This document shows positions 39,937 to 48,705 of a DNA stretch of 48,832 bases, in pieces. The stretch is from Phycisphaerae bacterium. GTDB lineage: Bacteria; Planctomycetota; Phycisphaerae; Sedimentisphaerales; Anaerobacaceae. The stretch's first letter is position 1. Each line of letters starts with the position of its first letter. Location: contig JAAYBV010000025.1 in the NCBI GenBank assembly GCA_012744475.1, positions 1-48,832 on the forward strand. The letters are read 5' to 3'. The notes below the pieces were generated by a model. That model did not search any database. It was given only the letters and a program-made list of their open reading frames with translations, and was not told the DNA's origin. The position numbers and the translations under genes were made by a program.

Positions 39937-41772
39937 ATGAAGCGACACGGGCCGATTCTGCTCGTCCTGCCCTGGCTGACGTTCGCTTGTGGATGCGCCA
40001 CGCGCGCGCCGCAAGCGGCGGCGGTCGTGACCGGTCCCATGATGCAATGGCACGCCGTCACGCTGACCTTCGAAGGCCCTCAGACGAACGAGATCGCCGA
40101 TCCCAATCCCTTTGTCGATTACCGCTTGAACGTGACGTTCTCCCGCTGGGACCGGCAGCACGTCGTGCCGGGTTACTACGCCGCCGACGGCGACGCCGCC
40201 AATACCAGCGCCAACAGCGGCAACCGCTGGCGCGTCCACTTCGTCCCCGACGAAGCCGGCCTGTGGACCTACACCGCGTCGTTCCGCGCCGGTCCGGAGG
40301 TGGCCCTGATGACCGACCCGAACGTCGGGACCCCCGCCGCGTTCGACGGGCTCACGGGCACGTTCGTCGTGAACGCCAGCGACAAGCTCGCCCCCGACCT
40401 GCGTGCCAAGGGCCTGCTGCGATACACCGGCGGACGCTACCTGCAATTCGCGCAGACGAAAGAGTACTTCATCAAGGCCGGAGCCGACAGCCCCGAGAAC
40501 TTCCTGGCCTACGCCGACTTCGACGACACCTACGACACCGAGGATCTGCTGCGGGAAGGCGAGGCGGCCGGCCCCAAGTTCATTCACCGTTACGAGCCGC
40601 ACCTGCAGGACTGGCGCGAGGGCGACCCGACCTGGAAAGACGGCAAGGGCAAGGCCATCATCGGCGCCCTGAACTACCTCGCCTCCAAACGCATGAACAG
40701 CGTCTACTTCCTCACCTACAACGTCGACGGCGGCGACGGCAAGGACGTGTGGCCCTGGGTCGTCCCGGGCGACAAGCTGCGCTTCGATTGCAGCAAACTC
40801 GATCAGTGGGAGATCGTGTTCTCGCACATGGATCAGCTCGGCCTGATGCTTCACGTCGTCACGCAGGAGACGGAGAACGATCAGGCGCTCGACGGAGGCG
40901 AACTGGGCCCGCTGCGCAAGCTCTACTACCGCGAGCTGATCGCGCGGTTCGGCCACCACCTGGCGCTCGTCTGGAATCTGGGCGAGGAGAACACCAATAC
41001 CGACGCCCAGCGGAAGGCCTTCTGCAAGTACATCCGGGACATCGACCCGTACGATCATCCGATCGTCTGCCACACCTATCCGGGCAAGTACGACGAAGTC
41101 TACACACCGCTGCTGGGCTTCCCCGACTTCGAGGGGCCCTCGCTCCAGACCAACGACACGCACGCCCAGACGCTCAAGTGGCTTGACGCATCAAAGGAGG
41201 CCGGACGGCAGTGGTTCGTCTGTCTCGACGAAATCGGTCCGGCCCACACGGGGGTCAAGCCCGACAACGACGACTACGCCCACGACGAGGCGCGCAAGAA
41301 GCACCTCTGGGCCAACCTCATGGCCGGCGGCGCGGGTGTCGAATGGTATTTCGGCTATCGCTTCGCCCACAACGACCTGAACTGCGAGAGCTGGCGCAGC
41401 CGCGAGCGCCTGTGGGACCTGACGCGTTACGCCGTGGAGTTCATCCGGGACCTTCCCTTCGCCAGGATGAACCACCACGACGAGCTGACGTCGGCCGAAG
41501 ACGATTACTGCTTGGCCGAACCTGGAGCAGTGTACGCCATCTATCTGCCCTCGGGCGGAACGACCGATCTGGACCTCGGGACCGCGACGGAGACCTTTCG
41601 CATTCGGTGGTTCAACCCTCGCGAAGGCGGTCCGCTTCAGGTCGGGACGCTGGCGATGACCTCCGGCCCGGGCGTGGTAACCATCGGCCAGCCGGCGGTG
41701 GACACCGACAAAGACTGGGTGGCGCTGGTCGTGCGCTCCACATTCGACCACATCGGCCGCATTCCATACTGA
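39937..41772 (+). CDS. DUF5060-containing glycoside hydrolase (TIM barrel), putative lipoprotein
   Basis: The product has 611 residues. The N-terminus (ILLVLPWLTFACGCATRAP) is a signal peptide with a possible lipobox cysteine. A DUF5060 beta domain spans about 35-150 (MMQWHAVTLTFEGPQT; RWRVHFVPDEAGLWTYTASF). The barrel follows with WNLGEENTN (E350/E351, presumed acid/base) and FVCLDEIGPA (E432, presumed nucleophile) on adjacent strands, as in clan GH-A. A C-terminal collagen-binding-like beta domain (FRIRWFNPREGG) ends it. It probably cuts a host or algal polysaccharide at the cell surface. AAGGAG lies seven bases before ATG 39937; the upstream frame runs through the repeat and is not coding. 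Confidence 0.85.
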   Translation: MKRHGPILLVLPWLTFACGCATRAPQAAAVVTGPMMQWHAVTLTFEGPQTNEIADPNPFVDYRLNVTFSRWDRQHVVPGYYAADGDAANTSANSGNRWRVHFVPDEAGLWTYTASFRAGPEVALMTDPNVGTPAAFDGLTGTFVVNASDKLAPDLRAKGLLRYTGGRYLQFAQTKEYFIKAGADSPENFLAYADFDDTYDTEDLLREGEAAGPKFIHRYEPHLQDWREGDPTWKDGKGKAIIGALNYLASKRMNSVYFLTYNVDGGDGKDVWPWVVPGDKLRFDCSKLDQWEIVFSHMDQLGLMLHVVTQETENDQALDGGELGPLRKLYYRELIARFGHHLALVWNLGEENTNTDAQRKAFCKYIRDIDPYDHPIVCHTYPGKYDEVYTPLLGFPDFEGPSLQTNDTHAQTLKWLDASKEAGRQWFVCLDEIGPAHTGVKPDNDDYAHDEARKKHLWANLMAGGAGVEWYFGYRFAHNDLNCESWRSRERLWDLTRYAVEFIRDLPFARMNHHDELTSAEDDYCLAEPGAVYAIYLPSGGTTDLDLGTATETFRIRWFNPREGGPLQVGTLAMTSGPGVVTIGQPAVDTDKDWVALVVRSTFDHIGRIPY

Positions 41773-41927
41773 TTTCGACCTTCCCGCAGGTATATGACCA
41801 CTTCTGCGCCGGCCCCGGCACAGCAGGCCGTCGTCCGGGTCGACCTTCCGACCGGCCGATGCCACCCCGGCAACGGGAAAAGGTGGCTGTAATGTGCCGC
41901 CGGGCTCCGATTTGACGCAAAACCGTG

Positions 41928-41956
41928 TTGCTTGAAGGGGCAGCGTCTGGTATAAA
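41928..41956 (+). promoter_or_regulatory. Sigma-70 promoter of the CBM9-like protein gene
   Basis: -35 TTGCTT (41928-41933), 17-base spacer, -10 TATAAA (41951-41956) with TGG before it (extended -10). Confidence 0.6.
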
Positions 41957-41962
41957 GGATAT

Positions 41963-42254
41963 ACGGATGTGTGGGTTCCTGATGCAGCCGCGAGGGTCTG
42001 AAGCGAGCCACCCTGCGGCGAATCGGACTCGGAGGCCCTTATGCAATGTGTCGCGTTGCACACATGGCGCAAGGGGGGATGCGCCGGGTCCATGTTCATT
42101 CCCAAAGATGATCCGTCATTTGACGATTTTTCCTGTCGCTTTTTCGGAAAGGAGGTGCCGCGGCACGCACTCTGCCCCTCGGGGGCCTGACGAATCGATC
42201 AGAAATGAATGCAGCGCCATGCCATTCCATAGGCTGATTGAAAGGAGGACAAGT
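41963..42254 (+). promoter_or_regulatory. Structured leader of the CBM9-like protein gene
   Basis: Stem CCGC-G-AGGGT (41988-41997) pairs with ACCCTGCGG (42010-42018). A second stem ATGTGT (42046-42051) pairs with ACACAT (42060-42065). Near 42110-42130, CGTCA/TGACG is followed by a T stretch (ATTTTT), an attenuator-like layout. Between 41773 and 41927 nothing else was recognised. Confidence 0.3.
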
Positions 42255-45107
42255 ATGTGCGGAAGAATCATGTGTCTGTTGGTCTTGATTCTGGGCCTGG
42301 TCGGGTCGGCGGCGGCCCAGGGTTATGACATGGAAATCCCCTCGGTCATCAAGCCCCCTGTCCTGGATGGGGAGGTCGACCCGATCTGGTCGATCGCCAG
42401 AACGCAGTACATCAAGACCACCATCGACGGCACCGTCTCCTCGCCCGCGGATTGTTCCGGCAGTTGGCGAGCCATGTGGGACGGGCTGTACATCTACGTG
42501 ATCGTGGACGTCAACGACGATTCCCTCCAGAACAACTCCGGAAGCGCGTACCTGGACGACAGCGTGGAGTTCTACTTCGATGGAGGCAACACGAAAGGCC
42601 CCGGATCGCCGCTGGCGGATGACGATCGCCAGTACACCTTCGGCTGGACCGCCGACGACGTCCAGGGGACGAATACCAGTCTGGACGGCGTCGAGCATGC
42701 GCAGGTGAACACCGACACCGGCTGGCGCATCGAGATGAGGCTCCCGTGGCTGTCGCTCCAGGGTTCGGCGCCCACCATGGGGGATCTCATCGGGATCGAC
42801 GTTTTCATCAACGACGATGACGACGGCGGCGACAGTCGCGAGGCCCAGGTCTCGACCTTCTCAGGCAGCAATGCCGACTGGCAGATCCCTGCCTCCTGGG
42901 GAACCGCCATTCTCGCCAAAGGCAGCAGCGAGAAGGCCTCGGCCCCCGATCCAGCGGACGGCGACACGGACGTTTCGCGAGAAGTTGTCCTGGCATGGTC
43001 GCCCGGCGAGTTTGCCAACACGCACGACGTCTACTTCGGCACGGTCTTCGACGACGTCAGCAATGCCAGTCGGGCCAATCCGCTGGGCGTGCTGGTCAGC
43101 CAGGGCCAGAGCGCCGCAACGTTCGATCCGCCCGGACGCCTGGAATTCGATCAGACGTACTACTGGCGAATCGACGAGGTCAACGCGCCGCCGGACAACT
43201 CGATCCACAAGGGAGATGTCTGGACCTTTACCGCCGAGTCCTTCGCCTACCCCGTCCAGAACATCATCGCGACGACCAATGCGACCAGCGAGGAAGACAG
43301 CCCCATCGAGAACACCATCAACGGGTCCGGACTCAATGCCCAGGACCAACACTCGATCGCGGCCAAGGACATGTGGCTGGCCACACCTCCGGCCGGCGAG
43401 GCCACCTGGATCCAGTACGAATTCCCGAGAGTCGAGAAGCTCTATCAGATGCTGGTCTGGAACTACAACGTGCAGTTCGAGCTGATCCTCGGCTTCGGTC
43501 TGAAAGATGTCGCCATCGAGTACTCCGAGAACGGCACGGACTGGACCAGTCTGGGTGACGTCCAGTTTGCCAAGGCCACAGCGAAGGCCGACTATGCCGC
43601 CAACACGACGGTGGATTTCGGCGGTGTGGCCGCCAGGTACGTCCGCCTGACCATCAACAGCGGCTATGGCATCATGGGCCAGTACGGCCTGAGCGAAGTG
43701 CGGTTCCTCCAGATTCCCGTCTACGCGCAGAAGCCGCAGCCGGCCGACGGCGCCACCGACGTGGACCCCGGCGTCGTCCTGAGATGGCAAACCGGAAGAG
43801 AGGCGGTCTCCCATGAGGTCTACCTCGGTTCCGATGAGTCGTCGCTGGCGCTGGCCGGCACGACCGCTCAGCCGAGCTTGGTCCCCGCAGGTCTGGAATT
43901 CGGAGGCGCCTACTTCTGGAAGGTCGTCGAGGTCAACGAGGCCGAGGCGATCAGCGTGTGGGAAGGCGATCTCTGGAGCTTCGCGACCAAAGAGTACGCG
44001 GTGATCGACGGGTTCGAGACCTACACCGACAACGTCGATGCCGGGGAAGCCATCTTCGACACGTGGATGGATGGATGGGTCAACAGCACCGGCTCGACGG
44101 TCGGCTACCTCAACGCGCCGTTCGCGGAGAAGACGATCGTCAACAGCGGCAGGCAGTCCATGCCGTTGCAGTACGACAACAGCGTCTCGCCCTGGTATTC
44201 CGAAACCGAACGCGACTTCGAAACGGCCCAGGACTGGACGGCGTACGGGGCAACCACGCTGGCGATCTACTTCCGAGGCAACGCACCGGCCTTCATCGAG
44301 ACCGCCCAGGGCATCGTGATGAGCGCGATCGGGACGGACATCTGGGACACCGCCGATCAGTTCCGCTTTGCCTACAAGAGCCTCAGCGGCAACGGCTCGA
44401 TCATCGCCCGCGTCGACACTCTCGAACGCAGCAACGAGTGGGCCAAAGCGGGCGTGATGATTCGCGAGACGCTGGAAGCCGGCTCGAAGCACGCCTTCGT
44501 GGCGGTGACGCCGGACCACGGCATCAGCTTCCAGCGGCGCCCGGTCGCCGGACAGGCCAGCGCCAACACCGACGCGGCCGGCCCGGCGGCGCCGTACTGG
44601 GTCAAGCTGACGCGGACGAACAACACGTTCACCGCACAGCATTCGGCCGATGGGACGAGCTGGGCGGACATCACCGTCAGTCCGGCGCTGGAGATCCAGA
44701 TGGCCGGCAATGTCTACATCGGGCTGGCGCTGACCAGTCATGACGGGGCCATTCCGACCAGCGCCGAGTTCTCCAACATCTCGACGGCGGGAAGCGTCAG
44801 CGGGCAATGGCAGGTCGCCGGCATCGGCGTCACACAGCCGGAGGGCAATGCCCCCGAGGCCCTTTACGTCGCCGTGGAGGACGCCGCCGGCAAGATCGCG
44901 GTCGCGAAGAACCCGGACCCGGCCGCGACAACGAAGACCGGCTGGAACCAGTGGCAGATTCCGTACAGCGACCTGGCCGGCGTGAATCTGGGCCGGGTCG
45001 TAAAGCTGTACATCGGCGTCGGTGACCGCAATGCCCCTGCCGCCGGAGGCACGGGAACCGTCTACATCGACGATATCGGCTACGGCCGCCCGGTCGCAAA
45101 CCAGTAG
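42255..45107 (+). CDS. Giant exported protein: CBM9-like, discoidin and nested concanavalin-like domains
   Basis: The product has 950 residues. A signal peptide (IMCLLVLILGLVGSAAAQ) comes first. A CBM9-like sugar-binding domain covers about 25-215 (PPVLDGEVDPIWSIARTQYI; DDSVEFYFDGGN). A fibronectin-like spacer (DVYFGTVFDDVSNASRANPL, YYWRIDEVN), a discoidin/F5-8C domain (about 335-485) and a second spacer follow. Then a galactose-binding-like domain is split by an inserted DUF1349-like beta sandwich (WAKAGVMIRETLEAGSKHAF; APYWVKLTRT). It probably binds polysaccharide; no catalytic site is obvious. AAAGGAGG precedes the ATG. The product is paralogous to the next gene's. Confidence 0.85.
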   Translation: MCGRIMCLLVLILGLVGSAAAQGYDMEIPSVIKPPVLDGEVDPIWSIARTQYIKTTIDGTVSSPADCSGSWRAMWDGLYIYVIVDVNDDSLQNNSGSAYLDDSVEFYFDGGNTKGPGSPLADDDRQYTFGWTADDVQGTNTSLDGVEHAQVNTDTGWRIEMRLPWLSLQGSAPTMGDLIGIDVFINDDDDGGDSREAQVSTFSGSNADWQIPASWGTAILAKGSSEKASAPDPADGDTDVSREVVLAWSPGEFANTHDVYFGTVFDDVSNASRANPLGVLVSQGQSAATFDPPGRLEFDQTYYWRIDEVNAPPDNSIHKGDVWTFTAESFAYPVQNIIATTNATSEEDSPIENTINGSGLNAQDQHSIAAKDMWLATPPAGEATWIQYEFPRVEKLYQMLVWNYNVQFELILGFGLKDVAIEYSENGTDWTSLGDVQFAKATAKADYAANTTVDFGGVAARYVRLTINSGYGIMGQYGLSEVRFLQIPVYAQKPQPADGATDVDPGVVLRWQTGREAVSHEVYLGSDESSLALAGTTAQPSLVPAGLEFGGAYFWKVVEVNEAEAISVWEGDLWSFATKEYAVIDGFETYTDNVDAGEAIFDTWMDGWVNSTGSTVGYLNAPFAEKTIVNSGRQSMPLQYDNSVSPWYSETERDFETAQDWTAYGATTLAIYFRGNAPAFIETAQGIVMSAIGTDIWDTADQFRFAYKSLSGNGSIIARVDTLERSNEWAKAGVMIRETLEAGSKHAFVAVTPDHGISFQRRPVAGQASANTDAAGPAAPYWVKLTRTNNTFTAQHSADGTSWADITVSPALEIQMAGNVYIGLALTSHDGAIPTSAEFSNISTAGSVSGQWQVAGIGVTQPEGNAPEALYVAVEDAAGKIAVAKNPDPAATTKTGWNQWQIPYSDLAGVNLGRVVKLYIGVGDRNAPAAGGTGTVYIDDIGYGRPVANQ

Positions 45108-45127
45108 GGGCGAATGATCATTCGCCC
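45104..45127. repeat. GTAG-headed 20-bp perfect palindrome (REP-like), copy 2
   Basis: The same palindrome as at 34203-34226. Its GTAG (45104-45107) contains the TAG stop codon of the preceding gene, so the element starts exactly at the end of the coding region. Confidence 0.75.
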
Positions 45128-45175
45128 TGACGGGATGCGGGCGAACAGCCCCATTCCATCGGCAGCAGCAATGCC

Positions 45176-45217
45176 GCGTGGCTTCGGTCCTCACCGGCCG
45201 AAGCCACGCTTCTGTCT
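45176..45217 (+). terminator. Terminator hairpin after the CBM9-like protein gene
   Basis: GCGTGGCTTCGG (45176-45187) pairs perfectly with CCGAAGCCACGC (45198-45209), then TTCTGTCT. Between here and 45446 I see no gene; the next Shine-Dalgarno is GAAGGAGG near 45433-45440. Confidence 0.65.
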
Positions 45218-45446
45218 ATGGTCGGCAGGACTCTCGGCCTCAGCCGGACACTCACATTCACCCTCTTGGGGGCGAAGTCGCCTTTGCTCAATATATTCGT
45301 GTCTTCTGGCCGGCTGCCATCGGTTACTATAGAAGCTGTCGTGAAGATCCTGGCTCAACCGGGCAAGCGCCAGCAGCCATGATCGACAGGAGCTGAGGGC
45401 GGAACGGCACAAGCCCCGCGATAGTGCACGGTGAAGGAGGTTTGGC

Positions 45447-48371
45447 ATGAGACGTTCGAGAATGAATCGCTTGTGGCTGATGACGGCCGGTCTGTGCGTA
45501 CTGGCGACGGCATGCGCAGTGCAGGCTGCGGTGCCGGACGGGCTGGTCGCCTACTACAAACTGGACGCGACGTCGGGTCTGACCGCCGTCGATGAGACCG
45601 GCGCCCACGAGGGAACCCTGACCGGTCAACTGGCGTGGGTCCCCGGCAAGGACGGCAATGCCCTGCAATTCGTGGGCGGCAACGGCTCGCCTTTCGTGAA
45701 CCTCGGCGCCTGGCAGACGAACGGCCCGGCGGGTCTGGGATTGGCCGTGTGGGTCAAGTGGGCCGGTTCGAACAGCTTCTATCAGGGCCTGATCGGTCAG
45801 CGGCAAGGCACGATGTACTGGTGGACGGAGCTGAGCCCCGATGGCGGCCAACTGCGATTCAAGTCCAACACGAGCCCTCAGAGCAATCTATACCTGACGG
45901 GCGAGCACCTGATCGAGGATGAGTGGACGCACTACGCTTGCTCCCACGACGCGGCGGCCGGAACCGGCGCGGTCTATCTCAACGGCGAGGAGAAGCTGAC
46001 TGGTTCGTGGAGCCTTCCGAGCGGTGACTTCAGCAATCTGAACGTGGGAATCGGAGTGGTCAACACGGCCGATGGACTCGGAACCTTCAACGGCATCCTC
46101 GACGAGGTGATGATCTTCGACAGGCCCTTGTCCGTTGAGGACGTGGCAGCGGCCATGAACGGATTTGCCGATCCGACCGCTTCGGCTCCGAACCCGGCGG
46201 ACGGCGCGGAGGACGTGCGGTGCGACGTGGTCTTGAGCTGGCGGCCCGGCGAGACGGCGATTGCACACGACGTCTACTTCGGCACGACGTTCGACGACGT
46301 CAGCGTCGCCGACCGGGCCAATCCGATGGGCGTGCTTCTGAGTCAGGGCCAGGACGCTAACGCGTACGACCCGACGGGTCTGCTCGCTTTCGGCCAGACC
46401 TACTACTGGCGCGTCGATGAGGTCAACGCGGCCCCCGGCAATGAGATCTTCAAGGGCGCGGTCTGGAGTTTCACCGCCGAACCCTATGCCTATCCCATTG
46501 AAGGTGTCATCGCCACGACCAATGCGATTCCACAGGCGGGCGCCGGAATCGAGAACACCGTCAACGGATCGGGCCTGAACGCCAACGACGAGCATTCGAC
46601 GAACGGACCCGAGATGTGGCTTGGCGCCTCCCCTGCCGGCGAGCCGATCGTCATCCAATACGAGTTCGACCGGCTGTACATGCTCGCGGAGATGCGGGTC
46701 TGGAACTACAATGTCCAGTTCGAACCGATCCTCGGCTTCGGCCTTAAGAGCGTCACCATCGACACGTCCGCCGATGGCGTCGACTGGACCGCGCTGGGCG
46801 ACTTCGAATTCACTCAAGCCAACGGCCTGGTTACGTACACCGCAGACACCCGGATCGACATGGCGCGGGCGGCGGCCCGGTTCGTCCGGCTGACCGTCAA
46901 CAGCGGATGGGGCATGTTGGGCCAGTACGGTCTGAGCGAAGTCCGCTTCTACCAGATCCCCGCAGCGGCGCGCGATCCGGAACCCGGTTCCGGCCTGACC
47001 GGCCTGAACCCGGAAGTCGTGCTCGCCTGGCGCCCAGGCCGATCCGCGACGTTGCACAACGTCTACTTCGGCAGCGACCGGGAGGCCGTCGCCGGCGGCG
47101 GCGCCCTGGTCGGCAGCGTCGCCGAGACCCGATACGATCCCGGCTCGCTCGATCTGGGCACGACGTACTACTGGCGAATCGACGAGGTCAACGAAGCCGG
47201 CGCGCCAGCTGTCTGGGAGGGCGAGGTCTGGAGCTTCTCCACGAAGGAGTACTTCATGATCGAGGATTTCGCCGGGTACACCGACAATCTCGACGCCGGC
47301 CAGGCCATCTTCCAGACCTGGATCGACGGCTGGGAGAACAACACCGGCTCGACGGTAGGCTATCTCGATGCGCCGTTCGCCGAGCAGGCGATCATCCACA
47401 ACAGCGCGCAGTCGATGCCGCTGGCCTACGACAACACCGCATCGCCCTGGCACTCCGAAACCGAGCGGACTTTCGATTCGGCCCAGGATTGGACGATCCA
47501 CAGCGCCGATACCCTCGTGCTGTATGTGCGCGGCGGCGCGCCGGGCGTTCTGGAGCAAGCCGACGGCCGCATCCTCGTGGGCGCCATCGGCAGCGACATC
47601 TGGGGCAACTCGGATCAGTTCCGTCTCGTCTACAAGCAGCTCAGCGGGGACGGCTCGATCGTCGCGCGCGTCGACAACATCGCGCCCAGCGACGTCTGGG
47701 CGAAAGCCGGCGTGATGATCCGCGAGAGCCTCGAAGTCGGCTCGACCCATGCGATGGTGGTGGTGACCCCCTCGAACGGCGTTTCGTTCCAGCGCCGCCC
47801 GCAAGCGGACGCCGCCAGCGCCAGCACCGACGCGGCCGGCCTGGCCGCACCGTACTGGGTGAAGCTGACCCGGACGGGCAACACGTTCACCGCGCAACGA
47901 TCCGAAGACGGAAACGCCTGGGTGGACCTTGCGCCGGCGGCTCCCGTGCAGATCGCGATGGCTGCCGACGTGTACATCGGCCTGGCCGTGACGAGCCACA
48001 ACGCCAACGTGGCCACGCTGGCGGAGTTCTCCAATGTTGCCACAACCGGTGACGTCACGGGCCAGTGGCTCGACGCCGGCATCGGCGCCGAACAGCCGAC
48101 CGGCAACACGCCGGACACACTCTACGTGGCCCTTGAGGACACCAGCGGCAAGGTCAAGGCGGTGGCGCATGGCAATCCGGCCGTGACGGTAACACCCATC
48201 TGGCAGGAGTGGCGGATCCCCTTGAGCGAATTCAGCTCGGCCGCTGTCAGAGTCAACAGCATCGAGAAGATGTACATCGGAGTCGGCGACCGCGACAATC
48301 CGACCGCAGGCGGCAACGGTCTGATCTACATCGACGACATCGCATTCGGCCATCCGGCTTCCAGCCAGTAG
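45447..48371 (+). CDS. Giant exported protein: LamG, discoidin and nested concanavalin-like domains
   Basis: The product has 974 residues. A signal peptide (LWLMTAGLCVLATACAVQAA) comes first. A LamG/concanavalin-like domain covers about 30-240 (GLVAYYKLDATSGLTAVDET; GILDEVMIFDRPLSVEDVAA). From about residue 245 on, the order matches the preceding protein: spacer with YYWRVDEVN, discoidin domain (about 355-505), second spacer, then a galactose-binding-like domain interrupted by a DUF1349-like insertion (KAGVMIRESLEVGSTHAMVV). By eye about two thirds of positions agree with the paralogue over this part. It is presumed extracellular and polysaccharide-binding. GAAGGAGG lies six bases before ATG 45447. 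Confidence 0.87.
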   Translation: MRRSRMNRLWLMTAGLCVLATACAVQAAVPDGLVAYYKLDATSGLTAVDETGAHEGTLTGQLAWVPGKDGNALQFVGGNGSPFVNLGAWQTNGPAGLGLAVWVKWAGSNSFYQGLIGQRQGTMYWWTELSPDGGQLRFKSNTSPQSNLYLTGEHLIEDEWTHYACSHDAAAGTGAVYLNGEEKLTGSWSLPSGDFSNLNVGIGVVNTADGLGTFNGILDEVMIFDRPLSVEDVAAAMNGFADPTASAPNPADGAEDVRCDVVLSWRPGETAIAHDVYFGTTFDDVSVADRANPMGVLLSQGQDANAYDPTGLLAFGQTYYWRVDEVNAAPGNEIFKGAVWSFTAEPYAYPIEGVIATTNAIPQAGAGIENTVNGSGLNANDEHSTNGPEMWLGASPAGEPIVIQYEFDRLYMLAEMRVWNYNVQFEPILGFGLKSVTIDTSADGVDWTALGDFEFTQANGLVTYTADTRIDMARAAARFVRLTVNSGWGMLGQYGLSEVRFYQIPAAARDPEPGSGLTGLNPEVVLAWRPGRSATLHNVYFGSDREAVAGGGALVGSVAETRYDPGSLDLGTTYYWRIDEVNEAGAPAVWEGEVWSFSTKEYFMIEDFAGYTDNLDAGQAIFQTWIDGWENNTGSTVGYLDAPFAEQAIIHNSAQSMPLAYDNTASPWHSETERTFDSAQDWTIHSADTLVLYVRGGAPGVLEQADGRILVGAIGSDIWGNSDQFRLVYKQLSGDGSIVARVDNIAPSDVWAKAGVMIRESLEVGSTHAMVVVTPSNGVSFQRRPQADAASASTDAAGLAAPYWVKLTRTGNTFTAQRSEDGNAWVDLAPAAPVQIAMAADVYIGLAVTSHNANVATLAEFSNVATTGDVTGQWLDAGIGAEQPTGNTPDTLYVALEDTSGKVKAVAHGNPAVTVTPIWQEWRIPLSEFSSAAVRVNSIEKMYIGVGDRDNPTAGGNGLIYIDDIAFGHPASSQ

Positions 48372-48442
48372 AATCGACGGACGCGAGGTCGTCGCGCTCG
48401 TGTGCGGACACCTCGCAATTGCCACCCTCTTGCCCGTCTGTC

Positions 48443-48477
48443 CTGGGGCCTGTGTCTGAATTGACACAGGCCCCCAG
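48443..48477 (+). terminator. Strong hairpin after the LamG protein gene
   Basis: GGGGCCTGTGTC (48445-48456) pairs perfectly with GACACAGGCCCC (48463-48474) around TGAATT; a bulge and CTG/CAG extend the stem. No T tract follows. Confidence 0.6.
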
Positions 48478-48515
48478 TCGCTGCCCGTGTCTTCGGTGGA
48501 CAGCAGACAGCACGC

Positions 48516-48697
48516 GTATGTGAAGGCACCTCGGCATCCGTGTGGCAGCGGCAAGCGAAGGCTTGCCGATGGTTAGACGCATGCCGTCGAAGCCATCGGC
48601 AAACTCCGCTTTGCTCTCCCGATGGCCATCGGGACCGCTGCCACACATGGCACTCCGTGGTGGAAAACGGGCCTTGCCGCGAAATCTGCACAGACAC
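48516..48697. repeat. Type-1 dispersed palindromic repeat, copy C (diverged)
   Basis: The core at 48540-48646 (107 bp) has the same ends as copies A and B but carries an extra segment CTCCCGATGGCCATCGG in place of the short CTTGCTCCG arm. The right flank through CACAGACAC (48689-48697) matches copy B. The left end is diverged (GTATGTG for GTGTCTGTG). Confidence 0.8.
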
Positions 48698-48705
48698 GGT
48701 GCCAC

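Noticed and set aside
45888-48554. An 888-codon minus-strand frame
   Set aside because: It is a high-GC shadow opposite the LamG protein gene, with no ribosome-binding site or recognisable fold. The same holds for 42861-45194, 39421-41163, 37596-39527 and 32229-34295 on the minus strand.
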